A stretch of 64,000 nt of DNA from NCBI GenBank assembly GCA_021156105.1, contig JAJNBD010000011.1:1-64000 (forward strand), read 5' to 3'. The notes under the pieces are model-generated. The model had not been told where the DNA came from. It saw nothing but the letters and a program-made list of their open reading frames with translations, and did not search any database. Below are positions 44,013 through 53,163 of this stretch, in pieces (positions within the stretch are counted from its first letter, which is position 1; each line of letters starts with the position of its first letter). The translations under genes and the position numbers were made by a program. This DNA is from Gammaproteobacteria bacterium. GTDB lineage: Bacteria > Pseudomonadota > Gammaproteobacteria > CAISUE01.

Positions 44013-45566
44013 TTAGGCAGAATACTGTTGAAAAACATTCGCAATTGTCTCGGTTTCAATTGGCTTACTCATAACTTGATCCGCACCCGCATGTAAGGAC
44101 TTGCTACGATTATCTTCATCAATGTAAGCTGTTAAAGCAATAATTGGCGTAGGTGATGCTTGACGAGCTTTTTCTCGCATGCGAATTTCTTGGATCACCT
44201 CATTACCCGTCAAATCTGGCAGGCCAATATCCATAAAAATCATGCCATAATTATATTGTTCAAATAAGGATAATGCGGCTGTGCCATTTTGTGCAACGTC
44301 AACGTGATAAAAAAAGTTTTCTAATTTATTTTGATGAATCATTTGGATTAAGGGGTCATCTTCTACTAATAGCACACGCTGCGCTTTTTCCAAGGATTTT
44401 GTTAAGATTTTTTTAGGCTCTTCTAGAACGATAATCTCTTCTGACTTAGGCTGTTCTATAAGTTGTGAATAAACCTTGGCATCAGCACATTTTAGCGTTA
44501 AATCCACATAAAATGTTGAACCTTTTCCAAGCTTACTTTTAACCCGAATATTACCCTGCATTAATTCAACGAGTTTTTTCGTTACTGCTAAACCAAGCCC
44601 TGTACCACCATAAACCCGTGCCACAGAAGAATCAACTTGCTCAAAGCGTTCAAAAATTTTATCTAATTTGTCTTCTGGAATGCCAACCCCTGTATCTTCA
44701 ACTTTAATGCAGATACATGCAGCCTCTTGCGTTACCTCTACTAGTTTTACAGCAACTGAAATTAAACCTTTTTCCGTAAATTTTAGCGCATTACCTAATA
44801 AGTTTAGCAAAATTTGCGTTAGCGCTTTCTGATCACCTAATAATATAGGTGGCAAATCAGGTGGATAATTGTCAATGCATAAAATCACTTTACGTTCCGT
44901 GGCTTTGACCTTCATCATGTTAGTCACATCAGCAATCACCTCACGCAAATTCATGGGCTTATTTTTAATATCAAATTTGTCTTCTTCTAGCTTAGCAAAA
45001 TCTAAAATATTATTTACCACCGCAAGCAAATGTTTTGATGCGCTTTCAATGTGCTTCAGATAAGACATCTGCCCTCTTGGTGTAACAGGCGTTTTTGGCG
45101 ATTGCGCCAATTCCGCCATACCAATAATACCCGTTAATGGCGTACGTAATTCATGACTAACAACCGCAAGAAAATCAGATTTAGCTTTGTTAGCAGCTTC
45201 AGCATGCTTTTTGGCCTCCATGAGATCGGTGATGTCATGATAAATACCTAATACGCCAACCACCCGTCCCTTATCTATTAAGGGAATTTTCGTGGTTTTA
45301 GCAAAAATTTCACGGTCTGGCAAAGCAATATTTTCTATGCGCGTCATAGATTCTAATGTTTCTATGACATGCAAATCATCTTTGCGATACTCCTCCCATC
45401 TATTTGCCCAAGGAAGCTCAAGATCGCTTTTTCCAACAATATTTTCCAATCGGTCTATTTTTGCAAGCTTTAAAAATAACTCATTGCAACCTAAAAAATG
45501 ACTATTAAGATCTTTCCAAAAAATTGCACAAGGGACATGCATTAACAGTTGGTCAAGAAGCATCAT
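44013..45566 (-). CDS. Hybrid histidine kinase (PAS-HisKA-HATPase-REC)
   Basis: 517 aa, soluble. A PAS domain at about 5-120 begins MHVPCAIFWKD. HisKA has the phosphoacceptor His138 in VVSHELRTP. HATPase_c has LLNLLGNALKFTEKG (N box) and GTGLGLAV (G2 box). A C-terminal receiver has VEDDP and the phospho-Asp in IFMDIGLP. There is no HPt domain, so phosphotransfer must go to another protein. The start overlaps the end of the cupin gene by 14 bases. The PAS domain is closely similar to that of the LuxR regulator upstream. Confidence 0.94.
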   Translation of the reverse strand: MMLLDQLLMHVPCAIFWKDLNSHFLGCNELFLKLAKIDRLENIVGKSDLELPWANRWEEYRKDDLHVIETLESMTRIENIALPDREIFAKTTKIPLIDKGRVVGVLGIYHDITDLMEAKKHAEAANKAKSDFLAVVSHELRTPLTGIIGMAELAQSPKTPVTPRGQMSYLKHIESASKHLLAVVNNILDFAKLEEDKFDIKNKPMNLREVIADVTNMMKVKATERKVILCIDNYPPDLPPILLGDQKALTQILLNLLGNALKFTEKGLISVAVKLVEVTQEAACICIKVEDTGVGIPEDKLDKIFERFEQVDSSVARVYGGTGLGLAVTKKLVELMQGNIRVKSKLGKGSTFYVDLTLKCADAKVYSQLIEQPKSEEIIVLEEPKKILTKSLEKAQRVLLVEDDPLIQMIHQNKLENFFYHVDVAQNGTAALSLFEQYNYGMIFMDIGLPDLTGNEVIQEIRMREKARQASPTPIIALTAYIDEDNRSKSLHAGADQVMSKPIETETIANVFQQYSA

Positions 45567-46104
45567 TTAGCTCCAATAATGTTTCTAAGTTAAAGTTCAC
45601 CTTTTCACCTATCTTTGTTTGGCCCAAATACTTCGCAAACAGTTTTTGGTAAGGGTGATTTCCGTCCGGCGCCCAATCAGCATAAACCCTATCAACTACT
45701 GGCTGATAGGAGCAATTTCTTACTTCAAGATATGAGCTATAGGTTTTTGCATAAAAAGTATGGTATATACCTGTAGGGATTTCAATGATACGAGCAGCAT
45801 TTTCTCCCATTTCTATCCTCTCCACAACATGTCCATCATCGTCAAAAAAAATTGCATAAATTTCACCTGCCAACCAGCACATCAGCTCCCATTGGTTTGG
45901 CAACATATGCTTATGGGGTCTCACATAGGACATAGAACATAAACAATTGACAAAGCGCTGGGGGGATTCATCAAAGTCGGCATTCAGGAGAATTGGGGCA
46001 CGAGAATTAAAAGCTAAGGATGCCTTGTCTTGCATCATATTGACATAGTCAAGTTCAATAATTTTTATTCCAGATTTATTTTTAGCTCGGTCAAGACTAT
46101 CCAT
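45553..46104 (-). CDS. WbuC-like cupin protein
   Basis: 183 aa with AAGGAGAT as a strong ribosome-binding site. The cupin core is YVRPHKHMLPNQWELMCWL (about 71-89) and FFDDDGHVVER, then IEIPTGIYHTFYAK (about 116-129), in the order seen in WbuC family metalloproteins linked to surface polysaccharide genes. The metal-binding His/Glu set is present. Here it sits between two PAS signalling genes and is translationally coupled to the kinase, an unusual context. Confidence 0.8.
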   Translation of the reverse strand: MDSLDRAKNKSGIKIIELDYVNMMQDKASLAFNSRAPILLNADFDESPQRFVNCLCSMSYVRPHKHMLPNQWELMCWLAGEIYAIFFDDDGHVVERIEMGENAARIIEIPTGIYHTFYAKTYSSYLEVRNCSYQPVVDRVYADWAPDGNHPYQKLFAKYLGQTKIGEKVNFNLETLLELNDAS

Positions 46105-46170
46105 AAAGATCTCCTTTCCACAAGCCCTATCCTATCCTTTTAGTAAAAAAAGATCAATTCTCTTAATTTC

Positions 46171-46875
46171 CTATACAGGGATACTTGGCTTAATGCCTTC
46201 TAAAAAGCTACAAGCGATTGCTTCTTTAATTAACGCTGAGCGTGTATGACAATTAAACTTTTGCTTAACAGCCTGAATGTATCCCTCGGTTGTCCGGTGG
46301 GAAATCTTTAATAACTTTGCTGTTTCTTTATTTGTTAACCCTCTTGATAGACAAACTAAGCACTCTGCTTCCCGCCTGGTTAAATATACGCCTCTATACT
46401 TTCCCGCAAGATAATAACGATGTTCTGTAATATCATTTAAAACACACTGTAAATCTAATGTCTTTTGCAGTGATTCCCTCTCTGCAAAATTTTTAGCATT
46501 AAGTGCTGCCTCAGCGCTCTCCAAGGCTGTAACCAGATCGCTAATATCCTGAAACATGCCAACAGTCCCAATAATTTCCCCATCTTTAATAAGCGGCGAT
46601 TTTGTCGTTTTTACTTGGAGGTCACCGTGAGTTGTAGAAACAATTTCATGACAGCTAATGATCTTTCCGGACCCCAATACCATGCGATCTATTCTCTGAT
46701 AATGCTCTGCGCGATTAGACCATGGCATTTCAAAATCTGTTTTTCCAATGATTTCCTCTAAACTTCTTAAGCTACCTAACTGAAGAAAAAGAGTATTGCA
46801 TCCTAAAAATCTTGACTCTCTGTCTTTCCAAAAAATTGCGCAAGGGACAGCCATCAAGACCTGTTCAAAAAACAT
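46171..46875 (-). CDS. PAS-LuxR transcriptional regulator
   Basis: 234 aa from the ATG at 46875 (AGGGAA upstream; this start mirrors the kinase start; frames from 46914 or a TTG at 46941 are possible). A PAS domain runs to about residue 125, beginning MAVPCAIFWKDRESRFLGCN. The C-terminal NarL/FixJ-type HTH is LTRREAECLVCLSRGLTNKE then ISHRTTEGYIQAVKQKF. It has no receiver domain, so it senses a ligand by PAS directly. It is divergent from a small gene behind TACGTA motifs. Confidence 0.9.
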   Translation of the reverse strand: MFFEQVLMAVPCAIFWKDRESRFLGCNTLFLQLGSLRSLEEIIGKTDFEMPWSNRAEHYQRIDRMVLGSGKIISCHEIVSTTHGDLQVKTTKSPLIKDGEIIGTVGMFQDISDLVTALESAEAALNAKNFAERESLQKTLDLQCVLNDITEHRYYLAGKYRGVYLTRREAECLVCLSRGLTNKETAKLLKISHRTTEGYIQAVKQKFNCHTRSALIKEAIACSFLEGIKPSIPV

Positions 46876-47015
46876 AAGCGATTCCCTAAATTTTACTTTG
46901 CCAAGTTCCATCATATGTCTGAATACAAAAAAATTCAACAAAATTTTGTTGTGCTATAGCAATAGTTTGGGGGGCATAATCAATCAGAACGCCGAGCACA
47001 TAAGGCTTTCCGCAA

Positions 47016-47053
47016 CGCACTACGTACTTTTCACGTAGCGTAATCACTACGTA
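47016..47053. promoter_or_regulatory. Repeated TACGTA/ACGTAG motifs
   Basis: CACTACGTA occurs at 47018-47026 and again at 47045-47053, 27 bases apart, with an inverted-type copy CACGTAGCG at 47032-47040 between them. They lie between the divergent PAS-LuxR gene and a 47-codon gene. TACGTA-type sites are used by some FixJ/NarL-family regulators, so these could be operators of the neighbouring LuxR protein (inference). Confidence 0.5.
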
Positions 47054-47107
47054 TTTAACGAGGCTTTATAAGCAGTTAGGATAATCAAAAAGTCAAAGGA
47101 ATTTTTT

Positions 47108-47251
47108 ATGCGTTCAAACTTTACTCATGCGACCGCCCCAGGGCAGAAAATCGCTCAGAAAAACTTTTCAATTTACCTGATGCTTGCAAAGCAAAAGCAG
47201 ATACGAAAAAATAAGCAAGACTTACTTTTAGAAGAGAAGCCAGAGGAATAA
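47108..47251 (+). CDS. Short basic protein, 47 aa
   Basis: ATG preceded by AAAGGA with 6-base spacing. 47 codons ending in TAA: MRSNFTHATAPGQKIAQK..., a helical middle with many Lys/Gln (LAKQKQIRKNKQ), and an acidic end (LEEKPEE). Too short for family recognition. The position behind the TACGTA motifs and a TAGGATAAT-like -10 region supports a real regulated gene. Convergent with the pilin gene. Confidence 0.5.
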   Translation: MRSNFTHATAPGQKIAQKNFSIYLMLAKQKQIRKNKQDLLLEEKPEE

Positions 47252-47275
47252 ACCAGCTTAATAAAATAAGTTGGC

Positions 47276-47728
47276 TTAAGTGCGACATAACCCAGCAGCA
47301 ATGCAAGTACTACTCGAATCAACTACCCAATTAAAGCCCCCATTTGTTAAGGATTCTGTCCGTAAAATGTAGCTATAGTTTTGGTCTAGGCCTTGAGAAA
47401 TCGCTGTAATCACCACCTCTCCTGCCTGCTCGCTGGTACTAATACTGCCTACATAGGTTTTTGCATTGGTCGGCGCGACATAATCTAAAGGAATTTGATT
47501 TTGGCCAGGGGTACTACAATTGCTATTAAAATTTCCTGTCTCATCATGTAGCTGTGCGCAAACCTCAACAGCAGTACGGTAAGGCTCAATTTGCCTTATC
47601 ACCTCTGAAAATTTAGCTTTTTTGATATAGGTTTGATAATTAGGAATAGCAAGCGCTGCAAGAATACCTAGAATAGCTAATGTGATCATTAGCTCAAGCA
47701 AAGTATAACCATATAACTTCTGATGCAT
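47276..47728 (-). CDS. Type IV pilin / pseudopilin
   Basis: 150 aa with a class III leader: MHQKLYG then YTLLELMITLAILGILAAL, so cleavage by PilD after Gly7 and Glu at mature position 5. The mature +1 residue is Tyr rather than the usual Phe. The hydrophobic alpha1 helix is followed by a globular part with four Cys (about 57, 70, 141, 148), the last two forming the C-terminal D-loop disulphide. PilE/PilA-like. No other pilus genes are near. Confidence 0.88.
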   Translation of the reverse strand: MHQKLYGYTLLELMITLAILGILAALAIPNYQTYIKKAKFSEVIRQIEPYRTAVEVCAQLHDETGNFNSNCSTPGQNQIPLDYVAPTNAKTYVGSISTSEQAGEVVITAISQGLDQNYSYILRTESLTNGGFNWVVDSSSTCIAAGLCRT

Positions 47729-48152
47729 GAAGCTTTAATTCCAAGTTTAAAGCTCACATCATGACACAAATCATTAATACTTGGGAAGAGCAAAGAGAAA
47801 TTTTATTGGAAATTGCGGCGCTGTGTTCTCTGAACCCAGAGGTCCAGGTGGGAATTGATATAACATCTTTAGGTTACTCTCATCAGAGAGCGACACACAG
47901 ATATTAGGGAAGCATCCCAAAATAAAAGTATCGGCTCAAGAACAGCAGCACCGCTAGTTGTATTCTACTCTTTTTTCAAAAAAGAAAAAGGGGGGGCAAA
48001 CCTTTAACACCTGACAGTTTTTACTAAGTGATGAGAAATAAGTTTCCAGTGCAGGGCTGCCCCATAAGATAGCGCTCTTAAGCTTTATTTAAGGTATTTT
48101 AAGGTAGAATTCTGTTTTCGAAGCAACTAATAACAATAATAAAAAGAAATTT
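47729..48152. other. Intergenic region, no gene seen
   Basis: About 420 bases between divergent pilin and kinase genes. It contains A-runs followed by a run of seven G (about 47990). No frame, RNA gene or convincing repeat. Promoters of both genes are expected here. Confidence 0.4.
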
Positions 48153-49340
48153 ATGAATAAAAATATTGATGGCACTGAAGAGCTACAAGTAGCTGCTTCA
48201 AAACCTCTTGAGCCGCATACTCTTCATAATGATTCAGAGGAGCCAACTCAAGCCCCTCCTGTCTCCCCTTCCAGCCCTTTGAGGCTTATCGGCAAAATGG
48301 GCTATGACCGCTTAAGTTATCGCACCAAAGAACAGCAGTTGCAAAGAAAAAGACGCGCAGAAGATGAGCCTGCAGGAAGGACCAACTCCATACCTGGAAG
48401 TGAACTTATTGTTAATGATAAACATCTTCTTGTTGGAAAATTATTTGCAAAGGGTGCGCATCACTTTGCTCGGCATTTATCTATACGTAGAACTTGTGAT
48501 ACAAATCCGCTTACACCGACACGTGCTAATGAGGAATTAGTTGTTGTTACTCCCCTCGAAAAATGCAGCGCTACTGGCACGCTCAAGCAAAAGAAAGCGT
48601 TTGAACGTTTTTGCATTCTTTATCCCGGGGAAAATTATAAATCTGCTTTTTTTGAATTTGCAAATAAAGCAACAGGAGAACAAACTTATAGGGTTGTTAT
48701 GCCTCATTTAGGGACTATTTTAGCAGATTGGATAGAACGTCCTTGTAAAATAGGCTCTTTAAAGCGAGGGCATCTCACGCAAATCAATAAGTTAGAAATG
48801 ATACTTGCTGCTGCGCAGGAATTGCAAAGAATACATGATAAAGGTTATGTCCATGGCGATTTAAAATGTAATAACATCGCTATTAAAATCAAGAACGGTC
48901 AAACCACCGAAGAAAATGGCCTTATCAAAATAAGTGAGGGGCAGTATCAAACAACGTATTTTGATTTGGAATACAGCACCCCTATTGGCTCGCCGGCTAT
49001 TGTATTTGAACCTGTGCATGCTACAAATCCTCATATCGCACCAGAAAGAGTTCTATCAACCGAAATAAGAAAACGCTCTAGCCTTCCATCCGAACCCAGC
49101 CAAGACACGTACTCATTCGCTGTTATGTTAAAAATTTTTATAGAAAAAGGGGTTGTGCCTAGCTTAAATACAGCTGATATTCAAATATGGATTTCCCAAA
49201 CTTTATATTCGTTTCCAGCTCAGAGACCAAATCTAAGCTCACTTATCGATAATTTAAAAGAAGCTTTGCTGGAAGCTCATATTGCCAATACTTTCTCTAC
49301 AGAAGAAATAGAAGTTGCAAGAAAATTATTTTGTCCCTAA
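48153..49340 (+). CDS. Eukaryotic-like protein kinase, candidate effector
   Basis: 395 aa. The first ~100 residues are Pro/Ser/Glu and Arg/Lys rich and look unstructured. The kinase C-lobe is plain: catalytic loop HGDLKCNN (H234, D236, K238, N241), a DFG-equivalent DLE at 271-273, and APE in PHIAPERVL near 292. The N-lobe is hard to place and the Gly loop is not clear. Reads as an active-type Ser/Thr kinase with DLE in place of DFG. Absence of a transmembrane or PASTA part separates it from PknB and fits a translocated effector (inference). Confidence 0.8.
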   Translation: MNKNIDGTEELQVAASKPLEPHTLHNDSEEPTQAPPVSPSSPLRLIGKMGYDRLSYRTKEQQLQRKRRAEDEPAGRTNSIPGSELIVNDKHLLVGKLFAKGAHHFARHLSIRRTCDTNPLTPTRANEELVVVTPLEKCSATGTLKQKKAFERFCILYPGENYKSAFFEFANKATGEQTYRVVMPHLGTILADWIERPCKIGSLKRGHLTQINKLEMILAAAQELQRIHDKGYVHGDLKCNNIAIKIKNGQTTEENGLIKISEGQYQTTYFDLEYSTPIGSPAIVFEPVHATNPHIAPERVLSTEIRKRSSLPSEPSQDTYSFAVMLKIFIEKGVVPSLNTADIQIWISQTLYSFPAQRPNLSSLIDNLKEALLEAHIANTFSTEEIEVARKLFCP

Positions 49341-49368
49341 GGATCTTTTAATTATTAGATACCTTTTT

Positions 49369-49402
49369 TTACCGCTCAGCTCTTATACTTGCTGAGCGGT
49401 AA
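49369..49402 (+). terminator. Hairpin after the kinase gene
   Basis: TTACCGCTCAGC and GCTGAGCGGTAA form a perfect 12-bp stem with a 10-base loop, about 30 bases after the stop. A T-run lies before rather than after the stem, so it is not a textbook intrinsic terminator. Confidence 0.6.
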
Positions 49403-49592
49403 CCTCTATCTTAAACTATGGAATATTAAATTAATTACCACTTAATACTTTAGTTTAAGAAAAAAATATTGTGACATAAGAATATATCAAGTAGAATTAA
49501 ACTCTCTGGTTGTAGACAACGTTTACTACCTAGGGATATCATTACTTATTTTCTGTTAATCTTCTTATTGGTAGTGGTTTTTAGGAAATTTA

Positions 49593-50495
49593 ATGTCACA
49601 AATGCTTACTGAAAAACGCCATCTTGAAATGTTGCACACTGCACTTGGCGAGCCATTGATGCAGCTTTTATTTGATAATGATGTTATTGAAATCATGGCA
49701 AATCCCGATGGAAAAGTTTTTGCGGATACTTTATCGAAAGGCAAATATCTTACGGAGTTTTCTTTAGCGCCTAGCCAGTGTTTATCCATCATTAAACTGA
49801 TTGCCAGCTTAAATAATTTATTAGCTAACGAAACAAACCCAGAGGTGGCTTGCGAGCTTAATTTTGCTGCTGCACGTTTCCAAGCATGGATTCCACCCGT
49901 CAGCGAAAACCCTACTTTTTGTATCCGAAAAAAAGCAAAGAAAATCTTTTCTTTGGATAATTATGTTGAGCAAGGTTGGCTAACCGCACAGCAAAAAGAT
50001 TTACTTAAACAAGCAATAAAGCAAAGGCGTAATATCCTGGTTGCTGGTGGTACAGGTTCTGGCAAAACAACATTCACTAATGCTTTATTGCATGAATTAA
50101 CTGACTCAAATGAACGCATTCTTGTTCTAGAAGACTTGCCTGAACTACAGCTACATGCCAAAGACGTCGTGACTTTACGCACGACGAGCACGGTATCGAT
50201 GCGAGATTTAGTTAAGTCTTGTTTACGTATGCGACCTGATCGCATTATCATTGGTGAAGTTCGCGATGCTGCCGCTTTAGATCTGCTAAAAGCCTGGAAC
50301 ACAGGCCATCCAGGCGGTATTTGTACACTTCATGCAAACCGCGCAGATAGTGTTATTACACGCTTAGCTGATTTAATGATGGAAGCCATCCCTCAAGTGC
50401 CAAGTCATTTAATCGAAGAAGCCGTTGATGTTATTATTTTTATGCAGAAGGTTGGCCATCATAATTATACGATTACAGAGGTTAAAACAGTTTAA
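49593..50495 (+). CDS. trbB: Type IV secretion ATPase VirB11/TrbB
   Basis: 300 aa. The N-terminal domain is followed by the RecA-like ATPase: Walker A GGTGSGKTT (152-160), then VLEDLPELQL (Asp box), RPDRIIIGEVRD (Walker B) and HPGGICTLHAN (His box). It is the hexameric ATPase that drives pilus assembly and substrate transfer. It belongs with the trb genes but lies on the opposite strand, its 3' end facing trbL 28 bases away, so it has its own promoter. Confidence 0.94.
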   Translation: MSQMLTEKRHLEMLHTALGEPLMQLLFDNDVIEIMANPDGKVFADTLSKGKYLTEFSLAPSQCLSIIKLIASLNNLLANETNPEVACELNFAAARFQAWIPPVSENPTFCIRKKAKKIFSLDNYVEQGWLTAQQKDLLKQAIKQRRNILVAGGTGSGKTTFTNALLHELTDSNERILVLEDLPELQLHAKDVVTLRTTSTVSMRDLVKSCLRMRPDRIIIGEVRDAAALDLLKAWNTGHPGGICTLHANRADSVITRLADLMMEAIPQVPSHLIEEAVDVIIFMQKVGHHNYTITEVKTV

Positions 50496-50523
50496 AACTA
50501 ATCGCCGCAGAAATTTACTAGTT

Positions 50524-51651
50524 TCAGTCTTTTTCCACCACTTCCTTCATTACTTCATAGAAAGCTTGTTTAATTTTCTTAATGTCATCACGACGGCGTT
50601 GTTCTTCAATTTTTTCTTTGAGAGCAAAACCAGCGATACCCGCAGAAGTTTCTGTTTTTTGTCGAGCAAGAAAATCCTCTTTAAGCGCGTTGACATAACC
50701 TGGGCCAGCAGAAACAGAGGCGGCTGCAACAGGTGCTTGCTTAGCCAAGGAATCTTGTGCAGTAATTGCTGTTAAAGCAGGACTTAGCCCACTTGATGCT
50801 GTAACGCTAATTGATGGCATGGATAAAGAGGCAGCGCTTGAAACCTGTGCATTACTGGCGGCTGTCGCTTCCCAGCGAAACATTCCTACCACCCGTTCAG
50901 CAAGCTTGGGTAAATACGCAGAAGCAAAAACAAATAACATGCCAGAAAATAAAAAGCCTAACGGCACATTGATGTTCATGGCCGGCGTAAAACTCTGCAA
51001 GCGCATTCCAGCCCACAGACCTAAAGCAGCGGAAACAATTAACATTTGCACCATTAAACGAATAGAAGCTTGCAAAATACTTTGCATACTGCGTGAGAAA
51101 AAATCTTTTAAGGGTGAAAAAACTGATAGTGGCAAAAAGATTAAACTGATGGCAGCCACTAAATAAAACGCCGCCAATTGTAATAAAATCTGGATACCAA
51201 AAATACCAACTACCAATAAAATCCCAAAACCCAAACAAAGTAGGATCATCGGAAATGCAAAGCCTTCAGCAGTTGCTGCACTTTGCAGTAAGCTCACCGC
51301 AAAATTATAGCCATACTCCCATACCAAACCTGGATTGAGCAAAACATGCGCACTCTCCCCCTGCCCTAGTTTTTGACCAAGCTGAATCGAACTACTTAAA
51401 ATCGCATTCAAAATACTATTATAGTTTTCGACGAGAAATAAAATAAGGCCAATTTTAAGAATTTGAAAAAATAAACGTTCAGCCACTTGGTTTTGGTATA
51501 GCATCCAACCAAGTCCTGCAAACAATACTTCGAAGGAAATAAAATAATAAAGTAAATGGCGAGCATAAACCATGAAGCTAGAAAATGCATTAACAGTATT
51601 CTCTAGAAAAAAAGCTTGAACCGCATTGAAAGAAGTAACATCTAAAGCCAT
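50524..51651 (-). CDS. trbL: TrbL/VirB6-like inner-membrane protein
   Basis: 375 aa with six or so membrane helices (about 25-48, 55-75, 130-165, 170-190, 200-220, 230-250). The C-terminal ~120 residues are soluble and rich in Ala, Ser, Lys and Glu (EKIEEQRRRDDIKKIKQAFYE). Gene order (after trbI) and topology fit TrbL/VirB6, part of the inner-membrane channel. Last gene of the minus-strand trb operon. Confidence 0.88.
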   Translation of the reverse strand: MALDVTSFNAVQAFFLENTVNAFSSFMVYARHLLYYFISFEVLFAGLGWMLYQNQVAERLFFQILKIGLILFLVENYNSILNAILSSSIQLGQKLGQGESAHVLLNPGLVWEYGYNFAVSLLQSAATAEGFAFPMILLCLGFGILLVVGIFGIQILLQLAAFYLVAAISLIFLPLSVFSPLKDFFSRSMQSILQASIRLMVQMLIVSAALGLWAGMRLQSFTPAMNINVPLGFLFSGMLFVFASAYLPKLAERVVGMFRWEATAASNAQVSSAASLSMPSISVTASSGLSPALTAITAQDSLAKQAPVAAASVSAGPGYVNALKEDFLARQKTETSAGIAGFALKEKIEEQRRRDDIKKIKQAFYEVMKEVVEKD

Positions 51652-51654
51652 GAA

Positions 51655-51915
51655 TTATCTCTCAGGCAAAGCCAGTTGAGTTACACCACTGGTTGGATTG
51701 ACTAAATTATCATAAGTCGCCCCATCAAAAAAATTTTTGATTTGAGTGATTCCTTGCGAGCTTGGCGACAAAGTAACAGACGCGCTAGGTGAAATGTTAC
51801 CCGCGGTATTGCTAGTGGATGTGCCGGTAGATTGCGTGGCGGGGTTCGTTGGTGGCGCATCATCTGCGCTTGCACTAACGATAAACAAAGTTAATAACAG
51901 TAAAAAATATCTCAT
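51655..51915 (-). CDS. Small secreted protein in the trb operon
   Basis: 86 aa with a signal peptide (FLLLLTLFIVSASA, cleavage about residue 17). The mature part is Thr/Ser/Pro rich and low-complexity, with no Cys, so it is not a lipoprotein. It sits where TrbJ (VirB5) or TrbK would be, between trbI (1-base overlap) and trbL (3-base gap), but resembles neither in length or composition. A reduced or novel component is possible. Confidence 0.7.
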   Translation of the reverse strand: MRYFLLLLTLFIVSASADDAPPTNPATQSTGTSTSNTAGNISPSASVTLSPSSQGITQIKNFFDGATYDNLVNPTSGVTQLALPER

Positions 51916-53117
51916 TACAGTGTTTTACCTGTATAAGGCGCAAGCACCATATCTTTATTAACGATGACATTAAAACTAAAACCTTCTGGCACAGTTAGCG
52001 TTGGCTGTACATCAATCGCACGATTAGTCAGTGATTGACCAACTTGTGAAACTCCATTTGCCGCGCCTAAAATACCGCTTTGTTGTGCACCCGGATAAAA
52101 ATTATTTGGCCCAGTATTTCGGTCTGCGGCAACACCGGCACCAAAACTAAGCATAGTCGAAATGGTTGCTGCGCCTAGAATTTTACCCCAATGGTTATCA
52201 ACGTTTGCTTCAAAGCCCGATTGGCCTAAAGAATCACTGCCCGTAAAATTGCTTAATTGTATTGAAGTTCCATCTGGCCGCACAATACGATCAAACGCAA
52301 TTAATACACGCTCTTGACCATAAGCAATGGCAGAATCATATTTCCCTAAAAGTTTTGAGCCTTTAGGAATTAATAAATACTGTCCTTTCACGGTATCATA
52401 GACATCCTGTCTTACTTGGGCGATGACATCACCTGGCAAAGAAGTATTAATAGCCGTCAAAAGATTAGCCGCAACAATTGTTCCGGCCTGCACTTCATAA
52501 GGGGAAATAGGTTGTACCATTTGATAATGATTATAAACGTCCCCAGCCGTCGCCGTATTTTGCAAGAAACCCATTTTTTGCCCCTGCATATTTTGCTGCG
52601 CATATGGCGTGTTAGGAACCATATTGTTGTAAAGATTATTAACATCTTTATGCGAAGCATCGGTCATATCACTTGAAGGCGGCTTGGTTGAAGAAAAAAA
52701 TAAATCGCTTTTAACAGCTTCTGGCGAGATTGTATTATCTGCCGCCGGCATTGGCTTTGCTTGTTTAGCACGCATTTCAGCCAACTGCGTTTCTAACATC
52801 GATTGTTGAGAGCGTAGCTGAGTTAGTTCTTGAGAAACTTCAGGTGGAATTTCTGGCGCTGCATTCGTAAATTTTTTGATATTATTTACATCTGAGTAAT
52901 CTTTTGGCAAATCTTGCAAAATAGGGCTAGGTGCGATATTAGACTGATTGCCACTAGGAATAGCAGAGTTTTTTGACGCACTTTTGGGCTTATCAAAAGC
53001 TGACAACAACGACCATAGCAACACAATTAAAATAAGGCCGCCAATCCCTAATAGTAGGGGGCGGTTTAAATGTGCAACCTTATGTGGTAAAGCTTCTCGT
53101 ATCTTAAATTCGCTCAT
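51915..53117 (-). CDS. trbI: TrbI/VirB10-like protein
   Basis: 400 aa from the ATG at 53117 (AAGGTG upstream; a GTG 9 bases earlier is possible). Short cytoplasmic N-terminus, one membrane helix (about 20-40), a Pro/Ser/Gln-rich linker, and the VirB10 C-terminal domain (GTIVAANLLTAINTSLPGDV, then LLIPKGSKLLGKYDS and RVLIAFDRIVRPDG). It spans from the inner membrane to the outer-membrane pore. Confidence 0.93.
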   Translation of the reverse strand: MSEFKIREALPHKVAHLNRPLLLGIGGLILIVLLWSLLSAFDKPKSASKNSAIPSGNQSNIAPSPILQDLPKDYSDVNNIKKFTNAAPEIPPEVSQELTQLRSQQSMLETQLAEMRAKQAKPMPAADNTISPEAVKSDLFFSSTKPPSSDMTDASHKDVNNLYNNMVPNTPYAQQNMQGQKMGFLQNTATAGDVYNHYQMVQPISPYEVQAGTIVAANLLTAINTSLPGDVIAQVRQDVYDTVKGQYLLIPKGSKLLGKYDSAIAYGQERVLIAFDRIVRPDGTSIQLSNFTGSDSLGQSGFEANVDNHWGKILGAATISTMLSFGAGVAADRNTGPNNFYPGAQQSGILGAANGVSQVGQSLTNRAIDVQPTLTVPEGFSFNVIVNKDMVLAPYTGKTL

Positions 53118-53163
53118 GCTCTTCACCTTCTAAGTTTTTGAGAGGATCGTTACTCAAAAAATA

